Source: an uncultured Nocardioides sp. (GTDB lineage: Bacteria > Actinomycetota > Actinomycetes > Propionibacteriales > Nocardioidaceae). From it: 11,021 nt of DNA. The first letter of the stretch is position 1, and each line of letters starts with the position of its first letter. The stretch covers positions 1 to 11,021 of the forward strand of contig NZ_CAMPGZ010000143.1 of assembly GCF_946885725.1 (NCBI RefSeq), read 5' to 3'. Shown here piece after piece: positions 5,082 to 11,021 of this stretch. Made by a program: the position numbers and the translations under genes. Below the pieces are notes generated by a model, which was not told the DNA's origin, ran no database searches, and saw only the letters and a list, made by a program, of their open reading frames with translations.

Positions 5082-6281
5082 ATGACCCTCGACCTCGAAC
5101 GCATCCGCAAGGACTTCCCCGCCCTCGACCAGGGCGTCGCCTACTTCGACGGGCCCGGCGGCACGCAGGTGCCGCGGCAGGTGGCCGAGGCGGTCGCGGA
5201 GACGATGACGTCCGGCATCTCCAACCGCGGCACGGTGACGGCGGCCGAGCGCCGTGCCGATGAGGTCGTCATCGAAGCCCGACGTGCGGTCGCGGACCTG
5301 CTCGGGTGTGACCCGGGTGGAGTGGTGTTCGCGCGCTCGATGACGCAGGCGACGTACGACGTGGCGCGGGCACTCGCCAAGGAGTGGGGCCCGGGCGACG
5401 AGGTCGTGGTGACGCGGCTCGATCACGACGGCAACATCCGGCCGTGGGTGCACGCCGCGGAGGCCGCCGGCGCGGCCGTGCGATGGGTGGGGTTCGACCG
5501 CGCGACCGCCGAGCTGACCGTCGACGACGTCCGAGCCGAGCTGTCCGACCGCACCCGATTGGTGGCGGTCACGGGGGCGTCCAACGTGCTGGGCACGCGA
5601 CCGGACGTGCCGAGGATCGCCGAGGCCGTGCAGGAGGCGGGCGCCCTGCTGTACGTCGACGGCGTGCACCTGACGCCGCACGCCCCGGTGGACGTCGTGG
5701 CCCTCGGCGCCGACTTCTACGCGTGCTCGCCGTACAAGTTCTTCGGGCCGCACCACGGCCTGGTGGTCGCCGCTCCCGCCCTGTGGGAGCGGGTGCGCTT
5801 CGACAAGCTGCTGCCGTCGACCGACGCGGTGCCCGAGCGCTTCGAGCTCGGCACGCTTCCCTACGAGCTGCTCGCCGGGACCACGGCCGCGATCGACTAC
5901 ATCGCGGGGCTCGCCTCGGACGCGAACGACCGACGCATCCGCGTGCTGGAGTCGATGCGGGCGGTCGAGGAGCACGAGGACCGGTTGTTCGGTCGTCTCC
6001 TGGACGGACTGCGGCGGATCCCCCGCGTCACCCTGCACGGCTCTCCCGCGGTGCGCACCCCGACGGTGTTCTTCTCGGTCGACGGCGTCGCCGACCGCAA
6101 GGTCTACGAGCACCTCGCGTCCCTCGCGGTGAACGCGCCTGCGAGCAGCTTCTACGCCATCGAGGCGTCGCGGTGGCTCGGCCTGGGCGACACCGGCGCC
6201 GTGCGGGCCGGCCTGGCGCCGTACACCAGCGACGAGGACGTCGAGCGCCTGCTCGCCGGCGTGAGCGTGATCGCCGGATAA
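5082..6281 (+). CDS. Cysteine desulfurase-like PLP enzyme (class V aminotransferase) without the catalytic cysteine
   Basis: Fold-type I, class V PLP-dependent enzyme of 399 residues, cytosolic. YFDGPGGTQVP (21-31) is the N-terminal substrate loop. LDHDGNIRPW (113-122) corresponds to the His-containing segment that stacks on PLP in SufS-type proteins. VDGVHLTPH (192-200) supplies Asp193 and His196, and YACSPYKFFGPHHG (213-226) holds the PLP Schiff-base Lys219. The C-terminal loop that carries the sulfur-accepting Cys in true desulfurases reads SSFYAIEASRWLGLGDTGAV (355-374) and has no Cys. The only cysteines are Cys76 and Cys215. This matches the 'cysteine desulfurase-like' family, whose reaction is unsettled. 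The start is the ATG at 5082-5084, chosen from the family N-terminus; no clear ribosome binding site is present. It is the only intact plus-strand gene and converges on the acetyltransferase. Confidence 0.9.
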   Translation: MTLDLERIRKDFPALDQGVAYFDGPGGTQVPRQVAEAVAETMTSGISNRGTVTAAERRADEVVIEARRAVADLLGCDPGGVVFARSMTQATYDVARALAKEWGPGDEVVVTRLDHDGNIRPWVHAAEAAGAAVRWVGFDRATAELTVDDVRAELSDRTRLVAVTGASNVLGTRPDVPRIAEAVQEAGALLYVDGVHLTPHAPVDVVALGADFYACSPYKFFGPHHGLVVAAPALWERVRFDKLLPSTDAVPERFELGTLPYELLAGTTAAIDYIAGLASDANDRRIRVLESMRAVEEHEDRLFGRLLDGLRRIPRVTLHGSPAVRTPTVFFSVDGVADRKVYEHLASLAVNAPASSFYAIEASRWLGLGDTGAVRAGLAPYTSDEDVERLLAGVSVIAG

Positions 6282-6300
6282 CACGGGGTGGTGGGCTCGC

Positions 6301-6333
6301 GGTGGTCTCGACCAACCGGGCTCGACCACCCGG
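6301..6333. repeat. Inverted repeat at a convergent gene junction, related to 2441-2480
   Basis: GGTGGTC (6301-6307) and GACCACC (6324-6330) pair, and TCGA motifs lie just inside both arms. Read on the minus strand, 6318-6333 gives CCGGGTGGTCGAGCCC, which matches the copy at 2441-2455 except at the last base. It fills most of the 52 bases between the convergent stops at 6281 and 6334. It could serve as a bidirectional terminator for the PLP enzyme and the acetyltransferase. No T-run is present. Confidence 0.6.
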
Positions 6334-6915
6334 CTAGAGCTGCCGCCGCACTACCCGCCGCCGAAGGGTCGGCTCGGCCACCACCTCGTAGCCGGCCTCG
6401 AGGAAGACCTGCACCAGCCCGACCGAGGCCTCGTCCCAGATCACGGTCTTGCCCGGCGGCGGCTCGGTCGGATAGCCCTCCAGCACCCGGGCGCCGACCT
6501 GCTCGCCGTACGCCACCGTCGCGCGGGCGAGCTCGTACATCAGTCCGGACTTCCGCCGGCCCTTGCGTACGACGAAGCACGTGACCGACCAGACGCCTTC
6601 GAGCTCGGGGTCCATGCGCATCCACGGCTGCTTGCGGGCCCAGAGCCGGGGGTAGTCCTCGCGCGGCTCGACGGCGACCCAGCCGGCGGCCTCGCCGTCG
6701 ACATACCCGATCAGCCCGGACGTCGGGCCGGCGGTGCCGCAGGCGGTCTGCGCGAGCAGCGCGGCGTCCCGCTCCTCCTGGGTGGTGTCGCGCCAGATCC
6801 AGCCGGGCACCTTCAGCGCCTGGCACCGGCACTTGCGGGCGCCGCCCGTGGCGAAGACCGCCTCGACGTCCTCGGTCGTCGCCCGGTTGGCCGGGAGCCA
6901 GGTGAAGTCCCCCAC
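6334..6915 (-). CDS. GNAT family N-acetyltransferase
   Basis: Predicted cytosolic acetyl-CoA-dependent N-acyltransferase; the acceptor is unknown. The 193-residue product carries a distinctive N-terminal part, ARKCRCQALKVPGWIW (26-41) and AALLAQTACG (51-60), typical of a common actinobacterial GNAT subgroup as I remember it. The GNAT core follows: GLIGYVDGEAAGWVAVEPRE (67-86), then WSVTCFVVRKGRRKSGLMYE (109-128), where RRKSG fills the acetyl-CoA pyrophosphate loop, and ARVLEGYP (142-149). It ends with the strand LEAGYEVVAEPTLRRRV. The start is a GTG at 6913-6915, only 9 bases after the stop of the NYN gene, which suggests one transcript with map and that gene. Cys29 and Cys31 form a CxC pair of unknown role. 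Confidence 0.88.
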   Translation of the reverse strand: MGDFTWLPANRATTEDVEAVFATGGARKCRCQALKVPGWIWRDTTQEERDAALLAQTACGTAGPTSGLIGYVDGEAAGWVAVEPREDYPRLWARKQPWMRMDPELEGVWSVTCFVVRKGRRKSGLMYELARATVAYGEQVGARVLEGYPTEPPPGKTVIWDEASVGLVQVFLEAGYEVVAEPTLRRRVVRRQL

Positions 6916-6924
6916 GTGGCGACC

Positions 6925-7332
6925 CTAGCCCCGCTCCAGCCGCTCCAGCAGCCACGACGGCCGCCGAACGGTCGCCCCGGCGGCCTCGACGCGCGCCTGC
7001 AGAGCCCGGTCGGCGGTCACCACCTCGACCCGGACCCCGTCCGAGACCCGAAGGGCCGTCTCGTCCACGATCGCGTCGTCACCCGAGCCGGACGCGAGTA
7101 CGACGACCACGCCGCGAGCAGGACCGGAAGCCGCCCGAGAACGACCCTCCAGGACGGCAACCACCTCGCCGTACGCCAGGTCGGCAGCCGCCAACGACGC
7201 GAGCAATCGCGAAGCAGCACCCGCCCGGTCCCGCCACCAGCCGTCCGGCCGGCTGCCCATCACGTTCGCGACGTCGACGACGAGTGCCGTCGCCGGAGGC
7301 GGGAAGGACTCAGCGGCCACCGAACGGCACAC
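6925..7332 (-). CDS. NYN/PIN-like domain protein, putative RNase
   Basis: The 135-residue product looks like a single compact NYN (PIN-like) domain of the YacP/Rae1 type. It has VVDVANVMGSRPDGWW (18-33) with the expected acidic Asp20 and Asn23, then GSGDDAIVDE (82-91) and VEVVTADRALQARVEAAGA (102-120) with Asp108. Such domains cleave RNA using metal ions bound by these acidic residues. Similar actinobacterial proteins are sometimes labelled NTP pyrophosphohydrolase, which I do not see supported here. The GTG at 7330-7332 has GGAG 4 bases before it and overlaps the end of map by 23 bases. A GTG at 7318-7320 is an alternative. It is probably coupled to map and cotranscribed with the GNAT gene. 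The nuclease function is inferred from motifs only. Confidence 0.75.
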   Translation of the reverse strand: MCRSVAAESFPPPATALVVDVANVMGSRPDGWWRDRAGAASRLLASLAAADLAYGEVVAVLEGRSRAASGPARGVVVVLASGSGDDAIVDETALRVSDGVRVEVVTADRALQARVEAAGATVRRPSWLLERLERG

Positions 7333-8128
7333 CCAGCTCCGCGAGCTTCTCCTCGCCGCCGTCGAGCGCGGTCAGCACCCAGGCGCCGTCAGGGGTGAGC
7401 GTGAAGGTGTTCTCGCTGTGCGCGGCCCAGGACCCGTCGTTGGTGACGACGGTCCAGTCGTCCTCGAGCACGGTGGTCTCGGGCGAACCGAGCACGATCA
7501 TCGGCTCGACGGCGAGGGCCAGCCCGCGCACGAGCTTGGGGCCGCGGCCCGGCTTGCCGTAGTTGGGCACGTTGGGCGGCTGGTGCATCGCGGAGCCGAT
7601 GCCGTGCCCGACGTACTCCTCGAGGATCCCGTAGTCGCCCTGGCTGCGGACGTAGGTCTCGATCGCGTGCGAGATGTCCGTGACCCGGCCGCCGAGGTGC
7701 GCGGCGGCGATCCCGCGCCACATCGCCTCCTCGGTGACGCGGATCAGCTCGCGCACCTCGTCGGATACGTCGCCGACCGCGACCGTCGTGGCGGCGTCGC
7801 CGTGCCAGCCCTCGACGATGGCGCCGCAGTCGATGCTGACGACGTCGCCCTCCTGGATCACCCGGTCACCGGGGATGCCGTGGACGACCTCGTCGTTGAC
7901 CGAGATGCACAGCGTCGCCGGGAAGCCGTGGTAGCCGAGGAACGACGGCGTCGCGCCGCGCGACCGGATGTGGTCCTCGGCGATGGCGTCGAGCTCGCGA
8001 GTGGTCACGCCGGCCTTGACGGTGCGGCGCATCAGGTCGAGCGTCTCGCCGACGACGATGCCGGCTTTGCGCATCAGCGCGATCTGCTCTGGCGTCTTGA
8101 TCTCGACGCCGCGGTCGCGGAAGCCCAT
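7310..8128 (-). CDS. map: Methionine aminopeptidase, type I
   Basis: Removes the N-terminal methionine from new proteins at the ribosome, using two divalent metal ions. The 272-residue product has the pita-bread fold with all five metal ligands in place: Asp100 (SIDCGA), Asp111 (WHGDAATT), His175 (GHGIG), Glu208 (AVEPM) and Glu239 (SENTFTLT). Substrate-side His83 (VVHGIPGD) and His182 (HQPPNVPNYG) are also present. It lacks a zinc-finger N-terminal extension, and its length is normal for an actinobacterial type I enzyme. The start is the ATG at 8126-8128, 15 bases after adk. The ribosome binding site is weak, so coupling to adk translation is likely. The secY-adk-map order is a classic spc-operon arrangement. 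The nuclease-like gene overlaps its 3' end. Confidence 0.97.
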   Translation of the reverse strand: MGFRDRGVEIKTPEQIALMRKAGIVVGETLDLMRRTVKAGVTTRELDAIAEDHIRSRGATPSFLGYHGFPATLCISVNDEVVHGIPGDRVIQEGDVVSIDCGAIVEGWHGDAATTVAVGDVSDEVRELIRVTEEAMWRGIAAAHLGGRVTDISHAIETYVRSQGDYGILEEYVGHGIGSAMHQPPNVPNYGKPGRGPKLVRGLALAVEPMIVLGSPETTVLEDDWTVVTNDGSWAAHSENTFTLTPDGAWVLTALDGGEEKLAELGVPFGGR

Positions 8129-8143
8129 CCGGAGCCGTTCAGG

Positions 8144-8725
8144 TCAGCTGGCGGCGGAGTCGGTCGCGCCGATCGCCTCGAAGATGCGCGCGCTGACCTC
8201 CTCGACGGCACCCATGCCGTCGACCTCGACGAGCACACCGCGCTCGGCGTAGACGGAGATCAGCGGGGCGGTCTGCTCGGCGTAGACCTGCTGGCGCTTG
8301 CGGATGACGTCCTCGGTGTCGTCGGTGCGACCCTCGATCTCGGCCCGGCGAAGCAGCCGCGCCACGATCTCGTCCTGGTCGACCGTGAGCACGACGACCT
8401 TGTCGATGGACGTCCCCTGCTCCGCGAGCATCTTGTCGAGCTCCTCGACCTGCGCGAGCGTGCGCGGGTAGCCGTCGAGCAGGAAGCCGACGCGGGCGTC
8501 GGGCTCGTTGAGCCGGTCGCGGACCATCGCGTTGGTGACGGTGTCGGGGACGTAGTCGCCCTTGTCCATGTAGCCCTTGGCCTCGAGCCCGAGGGGCGTC
8601 TGCTGCGACACGTTGGCGCGGAAGATGTCGCCGGTGGAGATGGCCGGGATGCCCAGCTTGTCCGCGATGGTCTTCGCCTGCGTGCCCTTGCCGGCGCCCG
8701 GGGGGCCCATGAGGATGAGTCGCAC
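8144..8725 (-). CDS. adk: Adenylate kinase (short-LID form)
   Basis: Converts ATP and AMP to two ADP in the cytosol and so balances the adenylate pool. The 193-residue product has the P-loop GPPGAGKGT (7-15), the AMP-binding STGDIFR (30-36) and FLLDGYPRT (81-89), and the catalytic arginines in RLLRRAEIEGRTDD (123-136) and RKRQQVY (142-148). The LID is short and has no zinc cysteines, the form known from actinobacteria such as Mycobacterium. The start is a GTG at 8723-8725. The secY stop and this start share one base (TAGTG), which suggests translational coupling. AAGGG lies about 11 bases upstream. Confidence 0.97.
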   Translation of the reverse strand: MRLILMGPPGAGKGTQAKTIADKLGIPAISTGDIFRANVSQQTPLGLEAKGYMDKGDYVPDTVTNAMVRDRLNEPDARVGFLLDGYPRTLAQVEELDKMLAEQGTSIDKVVVLTVDQDEIVARLLRRAEIEGRTDDTEDVIRKRQQVYAEQTAPLISVYAERGVLVEVDGMGAVEEVSARIFEAIGATDSAAS

Positions 8726-10023
8726 TACCGGAGGAACCCTTCGTAGTTGCGCTGCTGGAGCTGGCTCTCGATCTGCTTCACCGTGTCGAGCGCGACGCCG
8801 ACCATGATCAGGATGGACGTGCCGCCGAACGGGAAGTTCTGGTTCGCGTTCACCAGCACCAGGGCGATGAGCGGGACCAGCGAGATCAGACCGAGGTACA
8901 GCGAGCCCGGCAACGTGATGCGGGACAGGACGTAGGAGAGGTACTCCTCGGTCGGCTTGCCCGCCCGGATCCCGGGGATGAAGCCGCCGTACTTCTTCAT
9001 GTTGTCCGCGACCTCCTGGGGGTTGAAGGTGATCGCGACGTAGAAGTAGGTGAAGAAGATGATCAGGCCGAAGTACACCGCCATGTACAGCGGGTGGTCT
9101 CCGGAGACCAGGTAGGTGTTCAGGAAGTCGGCCCACGCGGACCGGTTGTTGCCGGCGAACTGGACCGCCATCGCCGGGAGGTAGAGCAGGCTCGAGGCGA
9201 AGATGACCGGGATGATGCCGGCCTGGTTGACCTTGAGCGGGATGTACGTCGAGGAGCCGCCGAACATCTTGCGGCCGACCATCCGCCGGGCGTACTGCAC
9301 CGGGATGCGCCGCTGGCCCTGCTCCATGAAGATCACGGCGGCGACGAGCACGAGTCCGATGGCCATCACCAGCGCGAAGACCCACCAGCCGCGGGAGACC
9401 TTGACCTGCCAGAGCGCGGACGGGAACGTCGCGACGACCTGGGTGAAGATCAGGATCGACATGCCGTTGCCGATGCCGCGGTCGGTGATGAGCTCGCCGA
9501 GCCACATGATCACGGCGGTGCCGGCGGTCATCGTGATGACCATGATCAGCATGGTCGTCAGGCTGGTCTCGTTGTAGAGCAGCGGGTCGGGGCAGCCCTG
9601 CAGCAGCTGGCGGCTGCGCGCCAGCGCCACGATGCCGGTCGCCTGGAGCACGGCGAGCGCGAGCGTGAGGTAGCGGGTGTACTGCGTGATCTTCGCCTGG
9701 CCGGCCTGGCCCTCCTTCTTGAGGGCGTCGAGGCGCGGGATCACGACGACGAGCAGCTGCAGGATGATGCTCGCGGTGATGTAGGGCATGATCCCCAGCG
9801 CGAACACGGTCAGCTGGAGCAGCGCTCCGCCGGAGAACAGGTTGATCAGCCCGTAGAGGCCGTCGTTCTCGATCTGCGCGAAGCAGGCCTGCACGTTGCC
9901 GACGTTGACGCCGGGGGCCGGGACCTGGGAGCCGAGTCGGAAGACGACGACGATCATCAGGACGAACAGCAACTTGCGTCGCAGATCCGGCGTGCGGAAC
10001 GCGTTCGCGAAAGCGCCTAGCAC
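8725..10023 (-). CDS. secY: Preprotein translocase subunit SecY
   Basis: Channel subunit of the Sec translocon in the cytoplasmic membrane; with SecE, SecG and SecA it moves unfolded proteins across or into the membrane. The 432-residue product shows about ten hydrophobic segments. The cytosolic N-terminus FRTPDLRRKLLF (9-20) precedes TM1 with RLGSQVPAPGVNV. The plug region is INLFSGGALLQLTVFALG (60-77), and TM2b follows. ELITDRGIGNGMSILIF (177-193) and QGQRRIPVQYARR (235-247) are the usual C4/C5-type loops. PLKVNQAGIIPVIFASSL (262-279), PGIRAGKPTEEYL (350-362) and the C-terminal GGTSILIMVGVALDTVKQIE (400-419) complete the signature. The start is a GTG at 10021-10023 with only a distant GAGGA. 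A 216-base structured gap separates it from rplO, so it may have its own promoter. Confidence 0.97.
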   Translation of the reverse strand: MLGAFANAFRTPDLRRKLLFVLMIVVVFRLGSQVPAPGVNVGNVQACFAQIENDGLYGLINLFSGGALLQLTVFALGIMPYITASIILQLLVVVIPRLDALKKEGQAGQAKITQYTRYLTLALAVLQATGIVALARSRQLLQGCPDPLLYNETSLTTMLIMVITMTAGTAVIMWLGELITDRGIGNGMSILIFTQVVATFPSALWQVKVSRGWWVFALVMAIGLVLVAAVIFMEQGQRRIPVQYARRMVGRKMFGGSSTYIPLKVNQAGIIPVIFASSLLYLPAMAVQFAGNNRSAWADFLNTYLVSGDHPLYMAVYFGLIIFFTYFYVAITFNPQEVADNMKKYGGFIPGIRAGKPTEEYLSYVLSRITLPGSLYLGLISLVPLIALVLVNANQNFPFGGTSILIMVGVALDTVKQIESQLQQRNYEGFLR

Positions 10024-10069
10024 TGGGGTGACACCGTCCTCTTCATCACTACCTGTCCAGAACCCCGCA

Positions 10070-10088
10070 GGACACCCGATGGGTGCCC
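10070..10088 (-). other. Stem-loop in the secY leader
   Basis: On the coding strand GGGCACCC pairs with GGGTGTCC around a 3-base ATC loop; one of the eight pairs is a G-U wobble. It lies 46 bases upstream of the secY GTG. Together with the hairpin at 10102-10127 it makes up most of the predicted secY leader. Confidence 0.5.
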
Positions 10089-10101
10089 GACCCGAGGAAA
10101 C

Positions 10102-10127
10102 GGTCCCCCGCTGCTGCGGACAGGACC
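10102..10127 (-). other. Second stem-loop in the secY leader
   Basis: An outer stem GGTCC/GGACC encloses an inner stem CCGC/GCGG with a 4-base loop; unpaired bases lie between them on both sides. It is 79 bases upstream of secY, just after the predicted -10 element. The pairing is visible directly. A regulatory role is inferred only from its position. Confidence 0.4.
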
Positions 10128-10132
10128 ACGGA

Positions 10133-10138
10133 AGCCTA
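10133..10138 (-). promoter_or_regulatory. Candidate -10 element for secY-adk-map
   Basis: The coding strand reads TAGGCT, preceded by GT, which fits the actinobacterial TAnnnT -10 pattern. No TTGACA-like hexamer is found at 16-19 bases; that space is occupied by the foot of the large hairpin at 10140-10199. Use of this site would give secY a leader of about 100 bases. It is a weak single-motif prediction, supported only by the long gap. Confidence 0.3.
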
Positions 10139-10139
10139 A

Positions 10140-10199
10140 CAGGGGCCCGAGTCCGGTACGGCGGGGATTCCTCCCTGCCGACCGAGGCTCGAGCCCCTG
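10140..10199 (-). terminator. Large GC-rich hairpin downstream of rplO
   Basis: CAGGGGCTCGAG pairs with CTCGGGCCCCTG on the coding strand over 12 bp, with one G-U pair. Inside it CGGTCGGC pairs with GCCGTACCG around one bulged base, and GGGA pairs with TCCC at the tip (loop GGAA). The 60-base structure begins 40 bases after the rplO stop. It is followed by GTTAGGCTTCC rather than a U-run, so it would be a T-less terminator, an attenuator or an RNA-processing site between the ribosomal genes and secY. Confidence 0.55.
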
Positions 10200-10239
10200 C
10201 TGCTGGTCATGCTGGGTGCGCGACCGGGTGAGCCGAAGC

Positions 10240-10680
10240 TCAGATCTCGGTCGCGGTGCCGCCGGCGGCGGCGATCTTCTCCTTGGCCGAGGCGGAGAAC
10301 GCGTGCGCGCTCACCTGCACGGCCACGTTCAGCTCGCCGGTGCCGAGCACCTTGACGGGGCTGCCGTCGCGGACGGCACCCTTCGCCACCAGGTCCTCGA
10401 CGCCCACGGTGCCGCCCTCGGGGAAGAGGTCGTTGATCCGGTCGAGGTTGACGACCTGGAACTCGACCTTGAACGGGTTGCGGAAGCCCTTGAGCTTCGG
10501 CAGCCGCATGTGGATGGGCATCTGCCCACCCTCGAAGCTGGCCGGCACCTGGTAGCGCGCCTTCGTGCCCTTGGTACCGCGACCCGCCGTCTTGCCCTTG
10601 GAGCCCTCACCGCGACCCACGCGGGTCTTGGCGGTCTTGGCACCGGGGGCGGGACGCAGGTGGTGCAGCTTGAGCGTCAT
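10240..10680 (-). CDS. rplO: 50S ribosomal protein L15
   Basis: L15 is a late-assembly large-subunit protein that binds 23S rRNA. The 146-residue product has the normal length. It begins [20 protein letters not shown] and then carries the glycine-rich basic tail [20 protein letters not shown] (21-40), which threads into r[21 protein letters not shown] (49-66) and the C-terminal L15 domain with [19 protein letters not shown] (112-130) follow. The ATG at 10678-10680 is one base after the rpmD stop (TGACATG), so the two genes are translationally coupled. A long structured gap follows before secY. Confidence 0.97.
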   Translation of the reverse strand: MTLKLHHLRPAPGAKTAKTRVGRGEGSKGKTAGRGTKGTKARYQVPASFEGGQMPIHMRLPKLKGFRNPFKVEFQVVNLDRINDLFPEGGTVGVEDLVAKGAVRDGSPVKVLGTGELNVAVQVSAHAFSASAKEKIAAAGGTATEI

Positions 10681-10681
10681 G

Positions 10682-10864
10682 TCAGTCGACCTCCTCGACC
10701 GTCACCAGGTGACGGACGGTGTGGACCATGCCACGGATCTCGGGGCGGTCCTCCTTGACGACGACGTCGCCGATCCGCTTGAGGCCAAGCGAACGGAGGG
10801 TGTCCCGCTGGTTCTTCTTGCAGCCGATCGTGGATCGCTGCTGCTGGACCTTGAGGCGCGCCAT
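10682..10864 (-). CDS. rpmD: 50S ribosomal protein L30
   Basis: L30 is a small peripheral protein of the large subunit. The product is 60 residues, the usual bacterial length: [20 protein letters not shown], then [20 protein letters not shown] and [20 protein letters not shown]. The [13 protein letters not shown] motif and the [14 protein letters not shown] end are the family signature. The ATG overlaps the rpsE stop by one base (TGATG). The gene lies between rpsE and rplO as in the standard spc operon. Confidence 0.97.
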   Translation of the reverse strand: MARLKVQQQRSTIGCKKNQRDTLRSLGLKRIGDVVVKEDRPEIRGMVHTVRHLVTVEEVD

Positions 10865-11021
10865 CAGGAGGACACCTCCGCGCGGGCCTTGAGCAGCGCG
10901 GCCGGGGCGACGTCCTCGACGGGGAGACCACGGCGGGCCGCGACGGCCTCGGGCTCCTCGAGCGAGCGCAGCGCCTCGACGGTCGCGTGCACGATGTTGA
11001 TCTGGTTGGACGAGCCGAGCG
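10864..11021 (-). CDS. rpsE: 30S ribosomal protein S5, C-terminal part (cut by window edge)
   Basis: S5 lies at the mRNA entry side of the 30S subunit and influences decoding accuracy and spectinomycin sensitivity. Only the last 51 residues are in the window: [20 protein letters not shown], then [20 protein letters not shown] and [27 protein letters not shown] is the conserved end of the S5 C-terminal domain. The stop TGA (10864-10866) overlaps the rpmD start. The N-terminal domain and the start are outside the window. Confidence 0.95.
   Translation of the reverse strand, partial: LGSSNQINIVHATVEALRSLEEPEAVAARRGLPVEDVAPAALLKARAEVSS

Noticed and set aside
4992..6329. Long minus-strand open frame of 445 codons opposite the PLP enzyme, and a plus-strand frame at 5384-6337
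   Set aside because: Both are shadows of the real gene. They are rich in Arg, Gly and His, have no domain, and arise because high GC removes stop codons.
7418..10020. Long plus-strand frames opposite map, adk and secY (7418-8746 and 9094-10020)
   Set aside because: They are antisense to three certain genes and are filled with Asp, His, Val and Arg runs that mirror the codons of those genes.

Overview
The window is a high-GC actinobacterial chromosome segment, probably from the Nocardioides group. The basis for that is the rpsE-rpmD-rplO-secY-adk-map order followed by infA-rpmJ-rpsM-rpsK, the frequent GTG starts, the short adenylate kinase, the 37-residue L36, and a GTGGTCGAGCTTGTCGAG-type dispersed repeat that I recall from such genomes. 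The genus is inferred from memory of these families and was not tested by a search.

Layout. Most genes lie on the minus strand, so transcription runs mainly from right to left. On the right (11021 to about 7310) is the end of the spc ribosomal operon: rpsE (partial), rpmD, rplO, then a 216-base structured gap, then secY, adk and map. A NYN/PIN-like nuclease-type gene overlaps map and is followed 9 bases later by a GNAT acetyltransferase, so both are probably transcribed with map. On the left (1 to 1074) is the start of the next ribosomal block: infA, rpmJ, rpsM and rpsK (partial), with a candidate promoter near 1285-1290 and a structured 172-base gap before rpsM.

Between the two blocks, where map and infA are usually neighbours in actinobacteria, lie about 6 kb of accessory genes. 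These are a plus-strand PLP enzyme of the cysteine desulfurase-like family with no C-terminal catalytic cysteine, a secreted S33/TAP-like alpha/beta hydrolase, a small conserved-looking hypothetical protein, a plus-strand NTF2-like (SnoaL/DUF4440 type) gene broken by three frameshifts and a stop, and a luciferase-like flavin oxidoreductase. Two copies of a short inverted repeat (2441-2480 and 6301-6333) flank most of this segment in opposite orientations.

Function. The ribosomal proteins, IF-1, SecY, Adk and Map serve translation, protein export, nucleotide balance and N-terminal methionine removal. The accessory genes show no common pathway. I found no CRISPR array, tRNA, rRNA, transposase or phage gene, and no convincing new multi-gene system. 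The most useful leads are the NTF2-like pseudogene, the stem-loops before secY and rpsM, and the dispersed repeat.
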